Below are positions 1-6,119 of a stretch of DNA of 10,141 nt, in pieces. Under the pieces are notes generated by a model. That model did not search any database and had not been told where the DNA came from. It worked only from the letters and a program-made list of their open reading frames with translations. Made by a program: the position numbers and the translations under genes. Origin of the DNA: Spirochaetales bacterium (GTDB taxonomy: Bacteria > Spirochaetota > Spirochaetia > SZUA-6 > DRHE01); assembly GCA_016930895.1 (NCBI GenBank), contig JAFGFV010000428.1, forward strand, positions 1-10,141, given 5' to 3'. Positions within the stretch are counted from its first letter, which is position 1, and the number at the start of each line of letters is the position of its first letter.

Positions 1-83
1 CCAGAGTGGCGGAATTGGCAGACGCGACGGATTCAAAATCCGTTGCCCGCAAGGGTGTGAGGGTTCGACTCCCTCCTCTGGCA
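1..83 (+). tRNA. tRNA-Leu (CAA anticodon), lacking its first base
   Basis: This folds as a long-variable-arm class II tRNA. The anticodon stem (27-31 with 39-43) closes a seven-base loop at 32-38 carrying CAA at 34-36, which reads UUG leucine codons. The T arm has stem GAGGG/CCCTC around the loop TTCGACT. The acceptor strand CCAGAG at the window start pairs with CTCTGG at 76-81. The C at 82 needs a G just outside the window, so the gene starts one base before position 1. The discriminator is A83 and no CCA is encoded. Nothing indicates decay. It is the only RNA gene seen here. Confidence 0.95.
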
Positions 84-109
84 AGCCTTGCCTGGCAAGG
101 ATTTACGAC

Positions 110-144
110 GGACCGCCCCGCAGCGGACGGGGCGGTCCTTTTTT
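110..144 (+). terminator. Rho-independent terminator after the tRNA
   Basis: An 11-bp perfect stem (110-120 with 128-138, GC-rich) closes a seven-base loop and is followed directly by six T (139-144). It lies 27 bases past the tRNA and points the same way, so it most likely ends the tRNA transcript. Confidence 0.92.
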
Positions 145-546
145 CCTGTACACACGCCTGACATACGTTCGCTGCTACTTCCGGTGCGCCTTCGGATCAC
201 GGGGTTCGTGGTCGCGAGAATCGGTCTCCTCGGAGGGCTCTGCGAGCGCCCAGCCGAGCGTCCACACCGTACTGTTGGCCGGTCCTGAGCGCGGCGACGT
301 GACGGGGCTCGCCCCTGCGGTTGGCCGGTCGGGCCCGCCTGCGAGGTTCTTGATTCGTGACCCGGGCATCGGAGCCGGAGCCGGGGTGGCTGGGACGAGC
401 CAGCCCAGCCCCCGCCCGCCTCCAAGGCGCCCTTCAGGCGTCCCGGCTGGCCAGCGGCAGGACCGAATCCGCCGTCCGGGCCAGGTGCGCTCAGGAGTCC
501 GTGGACGCCGCCAGGGTGGTGGTCAACGGGCCGGCTCCGGGAGGCT
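145..546. other. Gene-free stretch of about 400 bases
   Basis: No reading frame here has a convincing start, ribosome site and protein-like composition. The open frames are proline/arginine-rich, as expected from GC-rich non-coding DNA. An 11-base direct repeat, GTTGGCCGGTC, occurs at 274-284 and 320-330. One minus-strand frame ends at 175 with a protein-like tail (VWTLGWALAEPSEET), which may be the last trace of another decayed gene but is too short to call. Confidence 0.4.
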
Positions 547-1317
547 TCACTCCTGACCCAGCACCACCTCCAGCCCCGCGTCGCACGCGAGCCAGGCCGT
601 GACGGCCAAGCCCATCAGGGCCGGTGACTGGACGAGCTTGCTGCCGTACGGCAGGAAGGCCACGGCCCCGACCTGGCGGTTGGCTCTCTGCCGCTTCGCC
701 AGGACCTCCCAGGCGGTCCGGAGCCAGAGCGGCTGGGGCTTGACCTGGTCATGACCTCCTGAGGGCAGGGCGGTTGGGAGGTCGAGCAGAAGGAGAGCAT
801 CCACGACCGGCGGCGAACTCATGGTCGGGTAGTGGCGCTGAAGCACGTTCAGGATCGGCTTCGCTCCGGGCACCCGCCGGCTGGCGCCCAGGAGCCCGCG
901 CCACGCGCTCCACCAGCGCCTCGAAGCCGTCGGGCCCGAGGTCGAGGAGGGTCCGGCGGCAGGACCGCCCAGCGCCACCCGGAAGCGTGAGGACTACTTC
1001 CAGACGGTCCTGGTGGAGAGCGGCTGTGAGCAATCCGAGAACCGCTCGCCGCGGGCAACCCGGGGCGGGATCAGGTCCCAGATGGACGGGCTCTTCCCGC
1101 CAGTGATTGCTGGGCGGCGCTTCCCGGCAGGGTCCATCCCCAGCTTCCGGAGGTCCTTCCGTTCGTGCAGCGCCGCCAGCAAGAGCCGGACAAGACGGTT
1201 GGCTTCGCTGTCGGTGTCGGGGTGGTGCTGGTCGAACCGGATGCCTTCGCAGGTCGTCAGATGACCCGTGGCGAGATAGCCCTCCCCGATCTCCCTGTCG
1301 GCGATGGGCCGGTCTGC
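547..1317 (-). pseudogene. Frame-broken relic of an unidentified protein
   Basis: Protein-like sequence on the minus strand is spread over two frames. From about 1317 to 1035 one frame reads smoothly (for example EGYLATGHLTTCEGIRFDQ and ANRLVRLLLAALHERKDL), then reaches a stop at 994-996. Between about 1060 and 890 the sense continues in the next frame (LLTAALHQDRLEVVLTLPGG, FEALVERVARA). From about 870 to the stop at 547-549 it returns to the first frame (PPVVDALLLLDLPTAL, FLPYGSKLVQSPALMGLAV, ending LGQE). The frame opens after a stop at 1318-1320 without a clear start codon or ribosome site. The simplest reading is one gene of about 250 codons with two compensating frameshifts, either true decay or assembly indels in GC-rich DNA. 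I do not recognise the family and see no motif that suggests a function. Confidence 0.45.
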
Positions 1318-1603
1318 TCACGACGAGTGGCGTGCCTGTCCACATGCGGACTTGACCCGCCGGTGGCGATGGGTGGTCTTGTTAACTTCGGGACACGAAG
1401 AGAAATCTTCGGGATAGGCCATTTTGTAACGGCCAAAGCCTCTAATCTTATGTAGGGCTTGTTCCCTTCTTCCACGCCCCTGTTCCGCCCGCATCCAGCC
1501 TGAGACCTCTGGCGTGACCGGCGTCCGTCCGACCCCCAGCCCTTCCGAGAGGCCCGTGTCGCGCAAGTGGCGCATCGTCACGAGCTAACAGGAGGCGACT
1601 TGG
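1318..1603. other. Non-coding interval with a short AT-richer island
   Basis: No gene is supported. Positions about 1378-1465 are clearly less GC-rich than the surroundings. They contain a repeated CTTCGGGA and a GGCC...GGCC pair flanking a TTTTGTAAC core. This could be an old promoter region for the relic next to it or a scrap of foreign DNA. A minus-strand frame across it (ending at 1318) has a few protein-like residues but no clear start. Confidence 0.3.
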
Positions 1604-2093
1604 TCAGCCCTGAAAGGTGTGCCCTCCATCCGCCTTGGCATTCACTGTGTCGGGCGCGCCTACCGCGAGTCGCGCCAGCGGCGCGCCGCCGCGGTGCGCG
1701 CGCTCAAACGCTCCCGGGACCAGTTCGAGTCCGGGGGCTCTAACAAGCGCAACGGCTGCAGGCCCGGGCTGGCGGCCCTGGACTGCCGGGCGCAGGGCAG
1801 CTCGGTCGGCGCGGGGCTGGAGCCAGGTGTAGAGCCGCTGCCAGGTCCGGTAGACGACGCCGGGAATCGAGGGGCGCCGCCCCCCGGCCCGGGGAGAGGG
1901 CGAGGAGGCCGCCGCGAGGAAGTCACGCCGCTCGGCCGTGCCGAGGTGACGGCGCAGGTGCGCGACGCGGATGGGGCGACTGGACCTGGTTCTTGGTCCG
2001 GAGCGCCCAGCCCGCGTGGTCGTGAATCCAGAGGTCCGGGAGCCCTCGGCTCGCGGGTGCTGGCTCCTCTTCCCGACAGGCGCGTTGGCGGTC
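1604..2093 (-). pseudogene. Probable decayed coding remnant downstream of the zinc-motif gene
   Basis: Directly after the TAG that ends the neighbouring gene, the same frame stays open for about 55 codons and reads protein-like, for example LPDLWIHDHAGWALRTKNQ around 2039-1985. At about 1985-1975 the protein-like sense moves to another frame (IRVAHLRRHLGTAERRDFL, then VVYRTWQRLYTWLQPRADR), which ends at 1604. There is no start codon or ribosome site for an independent gene. It may be the lost C-terminal part of the adjacent protein, broken by a stop and a frameshift, or a separate dead gene. It is judged by composition only, and the family is not recognised. Confidence 0.3.
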
Positions 2094-2657
2094 CTACGAG
2101 ACCCTCGGCCGGCGCCGTCGGACGCGCTTGCTGTAGAGGGGGTGCGGGATGAGCGGATCGTTCTTCTCGCCCCAGGTCTGCACCCAGGGCACCTTGCCGC
2201 CGAACTCGGGGAAGCGGGCCGGGTCGTAGATGACCGAGCCCACGCCCTCGCACATCCTGCACCGCCGGTGCTCGTACGGGACCTCGAAGCCGTTGCCGGC
2301 GCAGTAGTGGCAGACGATGAGCACCTCGCCGGGGCCGAGGAGGATCTCGACCTCGCCCTTGCCGAAGCAGCCCAGGCAGACGCGCCAGCCCATGATGCCC
2401 TCGTGCATCTCCCGCTGCCGTCCCTTGCCGCCGCAGTAGGCGCACCGGCGCACCTCCCTCGCGACCACCGTCTCGGGCCGTCGGCGCCCCGCGGCGCCCG
2501 TGAGCGCGGGCAGCTGGCTGGAGGAGGGCAACACCGCCGGCGTGCCGCCCGGGCTCGTGCTGGCAGAAGGCACCGGCAGGTTGGTGCTCGGGCTCGTGCT
2601 GGCAGAAGGCACGGGCTTGTCGCTGCTCGGGGTGAGGCTCTGGGACCACACATGCAT
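2094..2657 (-). CDS. DnaJ-type zinc-motif protein without a J domain
   Basis: This 187-residue protein is built around four CxxCxGxG motifs: C72/C75, C94/C97, C116/C119 and C133/C136. In DnaJ/Hsp40 chaperones such motifs bind two zinc ions and contact unfolded protein. No J domain (HPD) is present, so it is not a normal co-chaperone; stand-alone forms of this domain occur in small scaffold or thiol proteins, and its role here is unknown. Residues 10-60 are a Ser/Pro/Thr-rich, probably disordered linker containing a 13-residue tandem repeat. The C-terminus is basic (RVRRRRPRVS). The ATG at 2657 is chosen because GGGAG lies about nine bases before it. A GTG at 2768 in the same frame would add 37 residues (DDTTKFQRNLRS...), and the frame is open back to about 2885, so a longer N-terminus is possible. 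It diverges from the helix-turn-helix gene at 3018. Confidence 0.75.
   Translation of the reverse strand: MHVWSQSLTPSSDKPVPSASTSPSTNLPVPSASTSPGGTPAVLPSSSQLPALTGAAGRRRPETVVAREVRRCAYCGGKGRQREMHEGIMGWRVCLGCFGKGEVEILLGPGEVLIVCHYCAGNGFEVPYEHRRCRMCEGVGSVIYDPARFPEFGGKVPWVQTWGEKNDPLIPHPLYSKRVRRRRPRVS
2538..2615 (-). repeat. In-gene tandem repeat, 2 x 39 bases (13 codons)
   Basis: Two head-to-tail units encode PVPSASTSPSTNL and PVPSASTSPGGTP. A 21-base core is the same in both units on the plus strand (starting 2553 and 2592, exactly 39 bases apart). The period is a multiple of three, so copy number could change without breaking the frame. The units lie in the Ser/Pro linker ahead of the zinc motifs. 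Confidence 0.85.
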
Positions 2658-3017
2658 GATTGACGCTCCCGTTCTACTGGATGGCCAGCCGCCTCCTACT
2701 GGCCTCCAACCAGGTCTGAACACGGATCGGCTCCGGAGGTTCCGCTGGAACTTCGTGGTGTCATCCACGAGGAGGTCGGGGGTGTCGGCCGTGATGCTCG
2801 GACTCGCTCCGGGCTCCGGGCGGTCAGGTGGATCGGTCGCGGCGGCCGCTGCATCGGGTACACTTCCGTGTGGGCCAGGTCAACAAAGGCCGTGCGGCCC
2901 GCCGACCACGAGCCGTCGAACTGGCGAGTTCCAGTTAGCAGCGCCATCAGGCTCAAGCGGGCGGGCCGCGGTCCTGGAGTAGACGCGGCGGCGGGGGAGA
3001 TTGAGGAGACGACGTGC
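2658..3017. promoter_or_regulatory. Divergent intergenic region between the zinc-motif and HTH genes
   Basis: This 360-base interval separates two genes read outward, so both promoters should lie here unless the minus-strand gene starts upstream at 2768. The minus-strand frame of that gene stays open to about 2885. No -35/-10 pair stands out. GAGGAG at 3003-3008 is the ribosome site of the plus-strand gene. Because that gene encodes a DNA-binding domain, self-regulation from this region is plausible, but no clear operator is visible. Confidence 0.4.
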
Positions 3018-3599
3018 ATGACCGAGCAGCGCCCTGGCATCGTCGGCCGCCTGCTTCGTGAGCGCCGTGCAGCCCTCGGCTTGTCCCGGCACGAGGTCGT
3101 GGTGCAGGCGGGCTACCGGAACGTCGCCAAGGGCCTGCGCCGTCTGGTCGCCATCGAGCGCGGCGAGGACCTGCTGCCCGACGACCGGGTGCTCGCGACC
3201 TTCGGCCAGGCGCTCGGGGTTGCGGTCGAGGCGCTGGCGGCGGCCAAGTGCGAGCAGTTCACCTTGCTGGACCAAGAGCCGGCTCCGGGACAGCCCCTGT
3301 CGCTGATCGTCCGGTACGTTCCGGCCGTCTACCAGCGGATCACCCTGCCGGCGGACATGGGCCTGGAGGAGGCGAAGGAGTTCGCGCAGGCCTTCTCGGA
3401 CGAGACCGGGTTCAAGACCTGCCTGCCGATCAACTCCGTCCGGGCGATCTACTTCGTGGCCAACGGAGGCTACGCCCAGAGCTATGGCTTGCCGAGCCAG
3501 CAGCGCGACCTGTTCGCCTCGGACGCGCCGCAGCGCTGGCGGGAGCGCCGGCAGCTCGCCCGCGCCGTCCAGGGCACCAAGGTCGAGCGGACGGAGTGA
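3018..3599 (+). CDS. Helix-turn-helix (XRE-like) protein with an unidentified C-terminal half
   Basis: The protein has 193 residues. Residues about 8-65 look like an XRE/Cro-type DNA-binding domain: IVGRLLRERRAALGLSRHEV, a recognition-helix-like stretch around GYRNVAKGLRRLVAIERG, then a closing helix (VLATFGQALGVAVEAL). A valine/glycine pair (VVVQAG) sits where the usual SQxxLA turn lies, so the match is to a divergent member. Residues about 75-193 form a second region (QPLSLIVRYVPAVYQRITLP, EEAKEFAQAFSDETGFK, AIYFVANGGYAQSYGLP) that I do not recognise; it could be a ligand- or partner-binding domain. GAGGAG lies nine bases before the ATG, which supports this start. Its likely role is a transcription regulator, perhaps of itself and the divergent zinc-motif gene; the target is inference. 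Confidence 0.75.
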   Translation: MTEQRPGIVGRLLRERRAALGLSRHEVVVQAGYRNVAKGLRRLVAIERGEDLLPDDRVLATFGQALGVAVEALAAAKCEQFTLLDQEPAPGQPLSLIVRYVPAVYQRITLPADMGLEEAKEFAQAFSDETGFKTCLPINSVRAIYFVANGGYAQSYGLPSQQRDLFASDAPQRWRERRQLARAVQGTKVERTE

Positions 3600-3705
3600 G
3601 GCGAGGCAGAGTTTCGCGGCCTCCGTCCAGAGGTAGCCTGGTCGGCGCGATCCACCGCGGTGAAGGGAACCGCGAGAAGAAGGTGACGGGCGGCGGCAAT
3701 CAGAT

Positions 3706-4524
3706 TCATGGTGCCGAAATCGCGAGGCGCAGCCCGAGGTTGAAGTACCGGTCGCCCGGGTCGAGCGTGCCCCGGAGGGCCGCTCGATAGACCCCGGCGA
3801 CGTTGATCCAGCTGCCGCCGCGGAGGACGCGGAACGAGCCGCTACCGGGTCCCACCGGATCCGTCACCGAGCCGCCCGGGAGCGTGTCCGCGTACCAGTC
3901 CCCGCACCACTCCCACACGTTCCCCAACATGTCGTGCAAACCCCACGCATTCGCGCTCTTCTCGCCCACCGGGTGCGTCGCGCTGCCGCTGTTCCCATCG
4001 TACCAGGCAACCCCATTCAGCGCCCCGTACCGCGCCCCCGCCGTCCCCGCCCGGCACGCATACTCCCACTCCGCCTCCGTCGGCAGACGAAAACCCCGAC
4101 CCGGATGCCTCGCGTTCAGCCGCTTGATGAACTCCTGGCAGTCGTCCCACGAGACCTGCTCCACCGGGTACCGGCCCCCCTGCTTGAACTGCGACGGATT
4201 GCTCCCCATCACCGCCTCCCACTGGGCCTGAGTGACCTCATACTTCCCGAGGTAGAACGGCTTCGTCAGCGTCACCCGCGTCTGCGGCCCCTCGTCATTG
4301 TCCCGCCCCTCCTCCCCGTCCGGGCTCCCCATGACGAACGTCCCGGGCTCGATCCGGACGAACTCCATGACGACGCCGCCGCCCAGGTCGATCTGAAGCA
4401 CCTTCCCGTCCTCCAGCACTCCCTCGTGACGGTCCACGGGGGAGCCTGCACAGCCCGCCAGCAGCAAGGCGGCCGACCAGGCCGCGAGCTGGAGGAGGGG
4501 AGTAGTTCCATGGGCGCGGTTCAT
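3706..4524 (-). CDS. FGE-sulfatase (SUMF1) domain lipoprotein, copy 1
   Basis: The protein has 272 residues. Residues 1-25 form a lipoprotein signal with lipobox LAGC (C25), so it should be lipid-anchored outside the cytoplasm. Residues about 43-270 carry the formylglycine-generating-enzyme fold (Pfam FGE-sulfatase), marked by FVRIEPGTFVMGS, KYEVTQAQWEAVMG, PVEQVSWDDCQEF, FRLPTEAEWEYACRAGT, NAWGLHDMLGNVWEW, RGGSW and LGLRLA. True FGE uses a cysteine pair shortly after the GGS motif; the aligned residues here are N241 and Y246. It is therefore probably not a sulfatase-maturing enzyme but a binding or scaffold member of the fold, as in many multi-copy families. ATG at 4524 follows GGAGG by five bases. 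It is a paralogue of the gene at 4724-5524, same strand, separated by 199 bases. It converges with the HTH gene, with no clear terminator between. Confidence 0.9.
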   Translation of the reverse strand: MNRAHGTTPLLQLAAWSAALLLAGCAGSPVDRHEGVLEDGKVLQIDLGGGVVMEFVRIEPGTFVMGSPDGEEGRDNDEGPQTRVTLTKPFYLGKYEVTQAQWEAVMGSNPSQFKQGGRYPVEQVSWDDCQEFIKRLNARHPGRGFRLPTEAEWEYACRAGTAGARYGALNGVAWYDGNSGSATHPVGEKSANAWGLHDMLGNVWEWCGDWYADTLPGGSVTDPVGPGSGSFRVLRGGSWINVAGVYRAALRGTLDPGDRYFNLGLRLAISAP

Positions 4525-4608
4525 CCGAACCTCCGTTTCTGCTCCAGGCCGAGCCGGAGCCGAGGGGGACGGGATAGAGGATACAGCAAAGGAGGGGGAT
4601 TGGCGTGC
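4471..4608 (-). repeat. Direct repeat, copy 1: signal-peptide codons plus upstream region
   Basis: This segment and 5471-5607 match at about nine of ten positions by eye, at a fixed 1000-base offset. The match covers the signal-peptide codons, ribosome site and about 80 bases upstream of the start. The shared upstream block reads TATCCT then TATCCCGTCC on the minus strand, about 55 bases before the ATG, and may hold a promoter element. The repeat shows that the duplication carried the control region along with the gene. Confidence 0.85.
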
Positions 4609-4723
4609 GCGGTGGCCGCGGGATCCTGCTGCTCCAGTCTTGGCTCGATGCGCCCCACGGGTTCAAGGCTGCCGGTCGGCTGTGCCGCTGGCGAGCACCA
4701 GGCCCAGGCCCGACCGAGCAGCA

Positions 4724-5524
4724 TCACGGCGCCGAGATCGCAAGGCGCAGCCCGAGACAGTGGAGCCGTAGAGCCGGATCGAAACAGATCCGCGCGGCAG
4801 CACGACAACTCTCGGCCCCGCTGCCCCAGTTGCCGCCGCGGAAACAGAACTCGCCGCTGTTGGGCCCCACCGGATCCGCGACCGACCCCCCGGGGCAATC
4901 CCCGTACCAGTCCGCACACCACTCCCACACGTTCCCCAGCATGTCGTGAAGGCCCCAGGCGTTCGCCGCCTTCTGAGCCACGGGATGGGTGGACATGCCG
5001 CTGTTGTCCCTGTACCACGCGATCGCGTCCAGCTCCCCGTACCGCGGTGCCGTCGTCCCCGCGCGGCATGCGCACTCCCATTCCGCCTCCGTCGGCAGCC
5101 GAAACACGTGCTTCCCCTGGAACCGATCGTTCAACCGCTTGATGAACTCCTGGCAGTCGTCCCAGGAGACTTTCTCCACCGGGTACCCGCCGCCCTTCTT
5201 GAAGTACGACGGATTGCTGCCCATGACCGCCTCCCACTCCGACTGGGTGATCTCGTGCCTTCCCAGGTAGAACGGCTTCGTGATCGTCACCTGACTCTGC
5301 CGCTCTTGGTCCCCGAGTATCTCCTCGTCCATTCGTCCCTCCTCGTCTGGCGGACTTCCCATCACGAACGTCCCCGGCTCGATCCGGACGAACTCCATCA
5401 CGACGCCACCGCCCAGGTCGATCTGAAGCACCTTCCTGGAACGTCCACAGCTCGTGACCAGGACCAGGACGGCCGACCAGGCCGCGAGCTGGAGGAAGGG
5501 GATAGTTCCATGGGCGCGGTGCAT
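4724..5524 (-). CDS. FGE-sulfatase (SUMF1) domain lipoprotein, copy 2
   Basis: The protein has 266 residues and the same plan as copy 1: a lipoprotein signal ending VTSC (C26), then the FGE-sulfatase fold over about residues 33-264 (FVRIEPGTFVMGS, HEITQSEWEAVMG, FRLPTEAEWECACRAGT, NAWGLHDMLGNVWEW, FRGGNW, LGLRLA). Compared with copy 1 the linker after the lipid cysteine is about ten residues shorter, the acidic loop near 58-78 is longer, and one residue is lost before FRGGNW. The positions aligned with the FGE active-site cysteines are S235 and C240, so only the second is present and normal FGE chemistry is unlikely. ATG at 5524 follows GGAGG by five bases. The same frame is open far upstream (to 6121), but that stretch is antisense to other genes and unlike protein, so it is excluded. 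Probable role: an exported binding protein; ligand unknown. Confidence 0.9.
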   Translation of the reverse strand: MHRAHGTIPFLQLAAWSAVLVLVTSCGRSRKVLQIDLGGGVVMEFVRIEPGTFVMGSPPDEEGRMDEEILGDQERQSQVTITKPFYLGRHEITQSEWEAVMGSNPSYFKKGGGYPVEKVSWDDCQEFIKRLNDRFQGKHVFRLPTEAEWECACRAGTTAPRYGELDAIAWYRDNSGMSTHPVAQKAANAWGLHDMLGNVWEWCADWYGDCPGGSVADPVGPNSGEFCFRGGNWGSGAESCRAAARICFDPALRLHCLGLRLAISAP

Positions 5525-5607
5525 CCGAACCTCCGTATCTGCTCCACGCCGAGCCGGAGCCGGGAGGGACGGGATACAGGATACACCGGGCGGGGGGATT
5601 GGCGCGC
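5471..5607 (-). repeat. Direct repeat, copy 2: signal-peptide codons plus upstream region
   Basis: Partner of 4471-4608. The first 25 bases are identical in both copies, and the conserved TATCC-containing block lies at 5567-5583. Similarity fades beyond about 5607. From there to 5809 I see no further gene; that interval separates this gene from the divergent plus-strand gene at 5810. Confidence 0.85.
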
Positions 5608-5809
5608 GAGGGCCGGCAGATCCGGGTGATCCAGCCTTGCCTCGGTGCGCCTGCCGGCGCCGCGGAACTCGACTTCGATCCGGGCGGGGGCTGTTCCGGC
5701 TGCGGAAGGAGGCGCGCTCCGAGTCCCGAGCGTCCCGGGGGCCGTGGAGGGATCCTGCCTCTGGAGGTAGGATGAGCCCAGGAGCCGCTGTAGCGAAGGG
5801 ACTCATGCC

Positions 5810-6118
5810 ATGCGCGCCTTGCCGATCATCCTCGTGGTCCTGCTCGTCGCGGTCGCCGGGACCGTCGTGATTCTCGTCCACGGCACGGGGACCGAGACGG
5901 CGCCGACGATTGCCGGGCCGCCGGCCAGTGGCGCTGCCGAGTCCCCCGAGCTGGTCGCTGTACTGCGGAGCCTGGAGCAGGCTGTCGAGCGCCTGACGGC
6001 CCGGCTCGATGCTCTGGAGCGGCCGGGCGGGAAGCTGGGGGCCGTGGGGCAGGCACTGTGCAGGGGAGCAGATCCGGCGTTTCGACACCCAGTCGCACGG
6101 ACCCAGCGAAGGGGATGA
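5810..6118 (+). CDS. Short membrane-anchored protein with a coiled-coil stretch
   Basis: This 102-residue protein is not recognised as a named family. Residues about 4-23 are a single hydrophobic helix (ALPIILVVLLVAVAGTVVIL) with one arginine before it, consistent with an uncleaved inner-membrane anchor. A Pro/Ala/Gly linker follows. Residues about 46-71 have a heptad-like pattern (ELVAVLRSLEQAVERLTARL) suggesting a coiled coil for self-association. The last 30 residues are less protein-like. AAGGG lies about ten bases before the ATG. Its stop is one base before the start of the HEPN gene, so the two are probably co-transcribed and translationally linked. A link to the HEPN protein, perhaps anchoring it at the membrane, is inference from this spacing. 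Confidence 0.6.
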   Translation: MRALPIILVVLLVAVAGTVVILVHGTGTETAPTIAGPPASGAAESPELVAVLRSLEQAVERLTARLDALERPGGKLGAVGQALCRGADPAFRHPVARTQRRG

Positions 6119-6119
6119 C

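Noticed and set aside
145..2093. Insertion sequence or transposase remnant in the gene-poor left part
   Set aside because: No terminal inverted repeats, target duplications or transposase motifs could be seen.
1604..2653. 349-codon minus-strand frame overlapping the zinc-motif gene
   Set aside because: Over 2094-2653 it is an out-of-frame, Arg/Ala/Ser-rich shadow of the CxxCxGxG protein. Only its last part (1604 to about 1985) was kept, as a possible relic.
3934..5142. 402-codon open frame on the plus strand across both FGE-type genes
   Set aside because: It crosses the intergenic gap and is antisense to two clear FGE-fold proteins; its composition is Arg/Pro-rich and motif-free.
3706..5524. 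Complete diversity-generating retroelement
   Set aside because: Only the variable-protein-like pattern is present. There is no reverse transcriptase, no Avd and no adenine-rich template copy in the window, and silent differences between the copies point to ordinary divergence.
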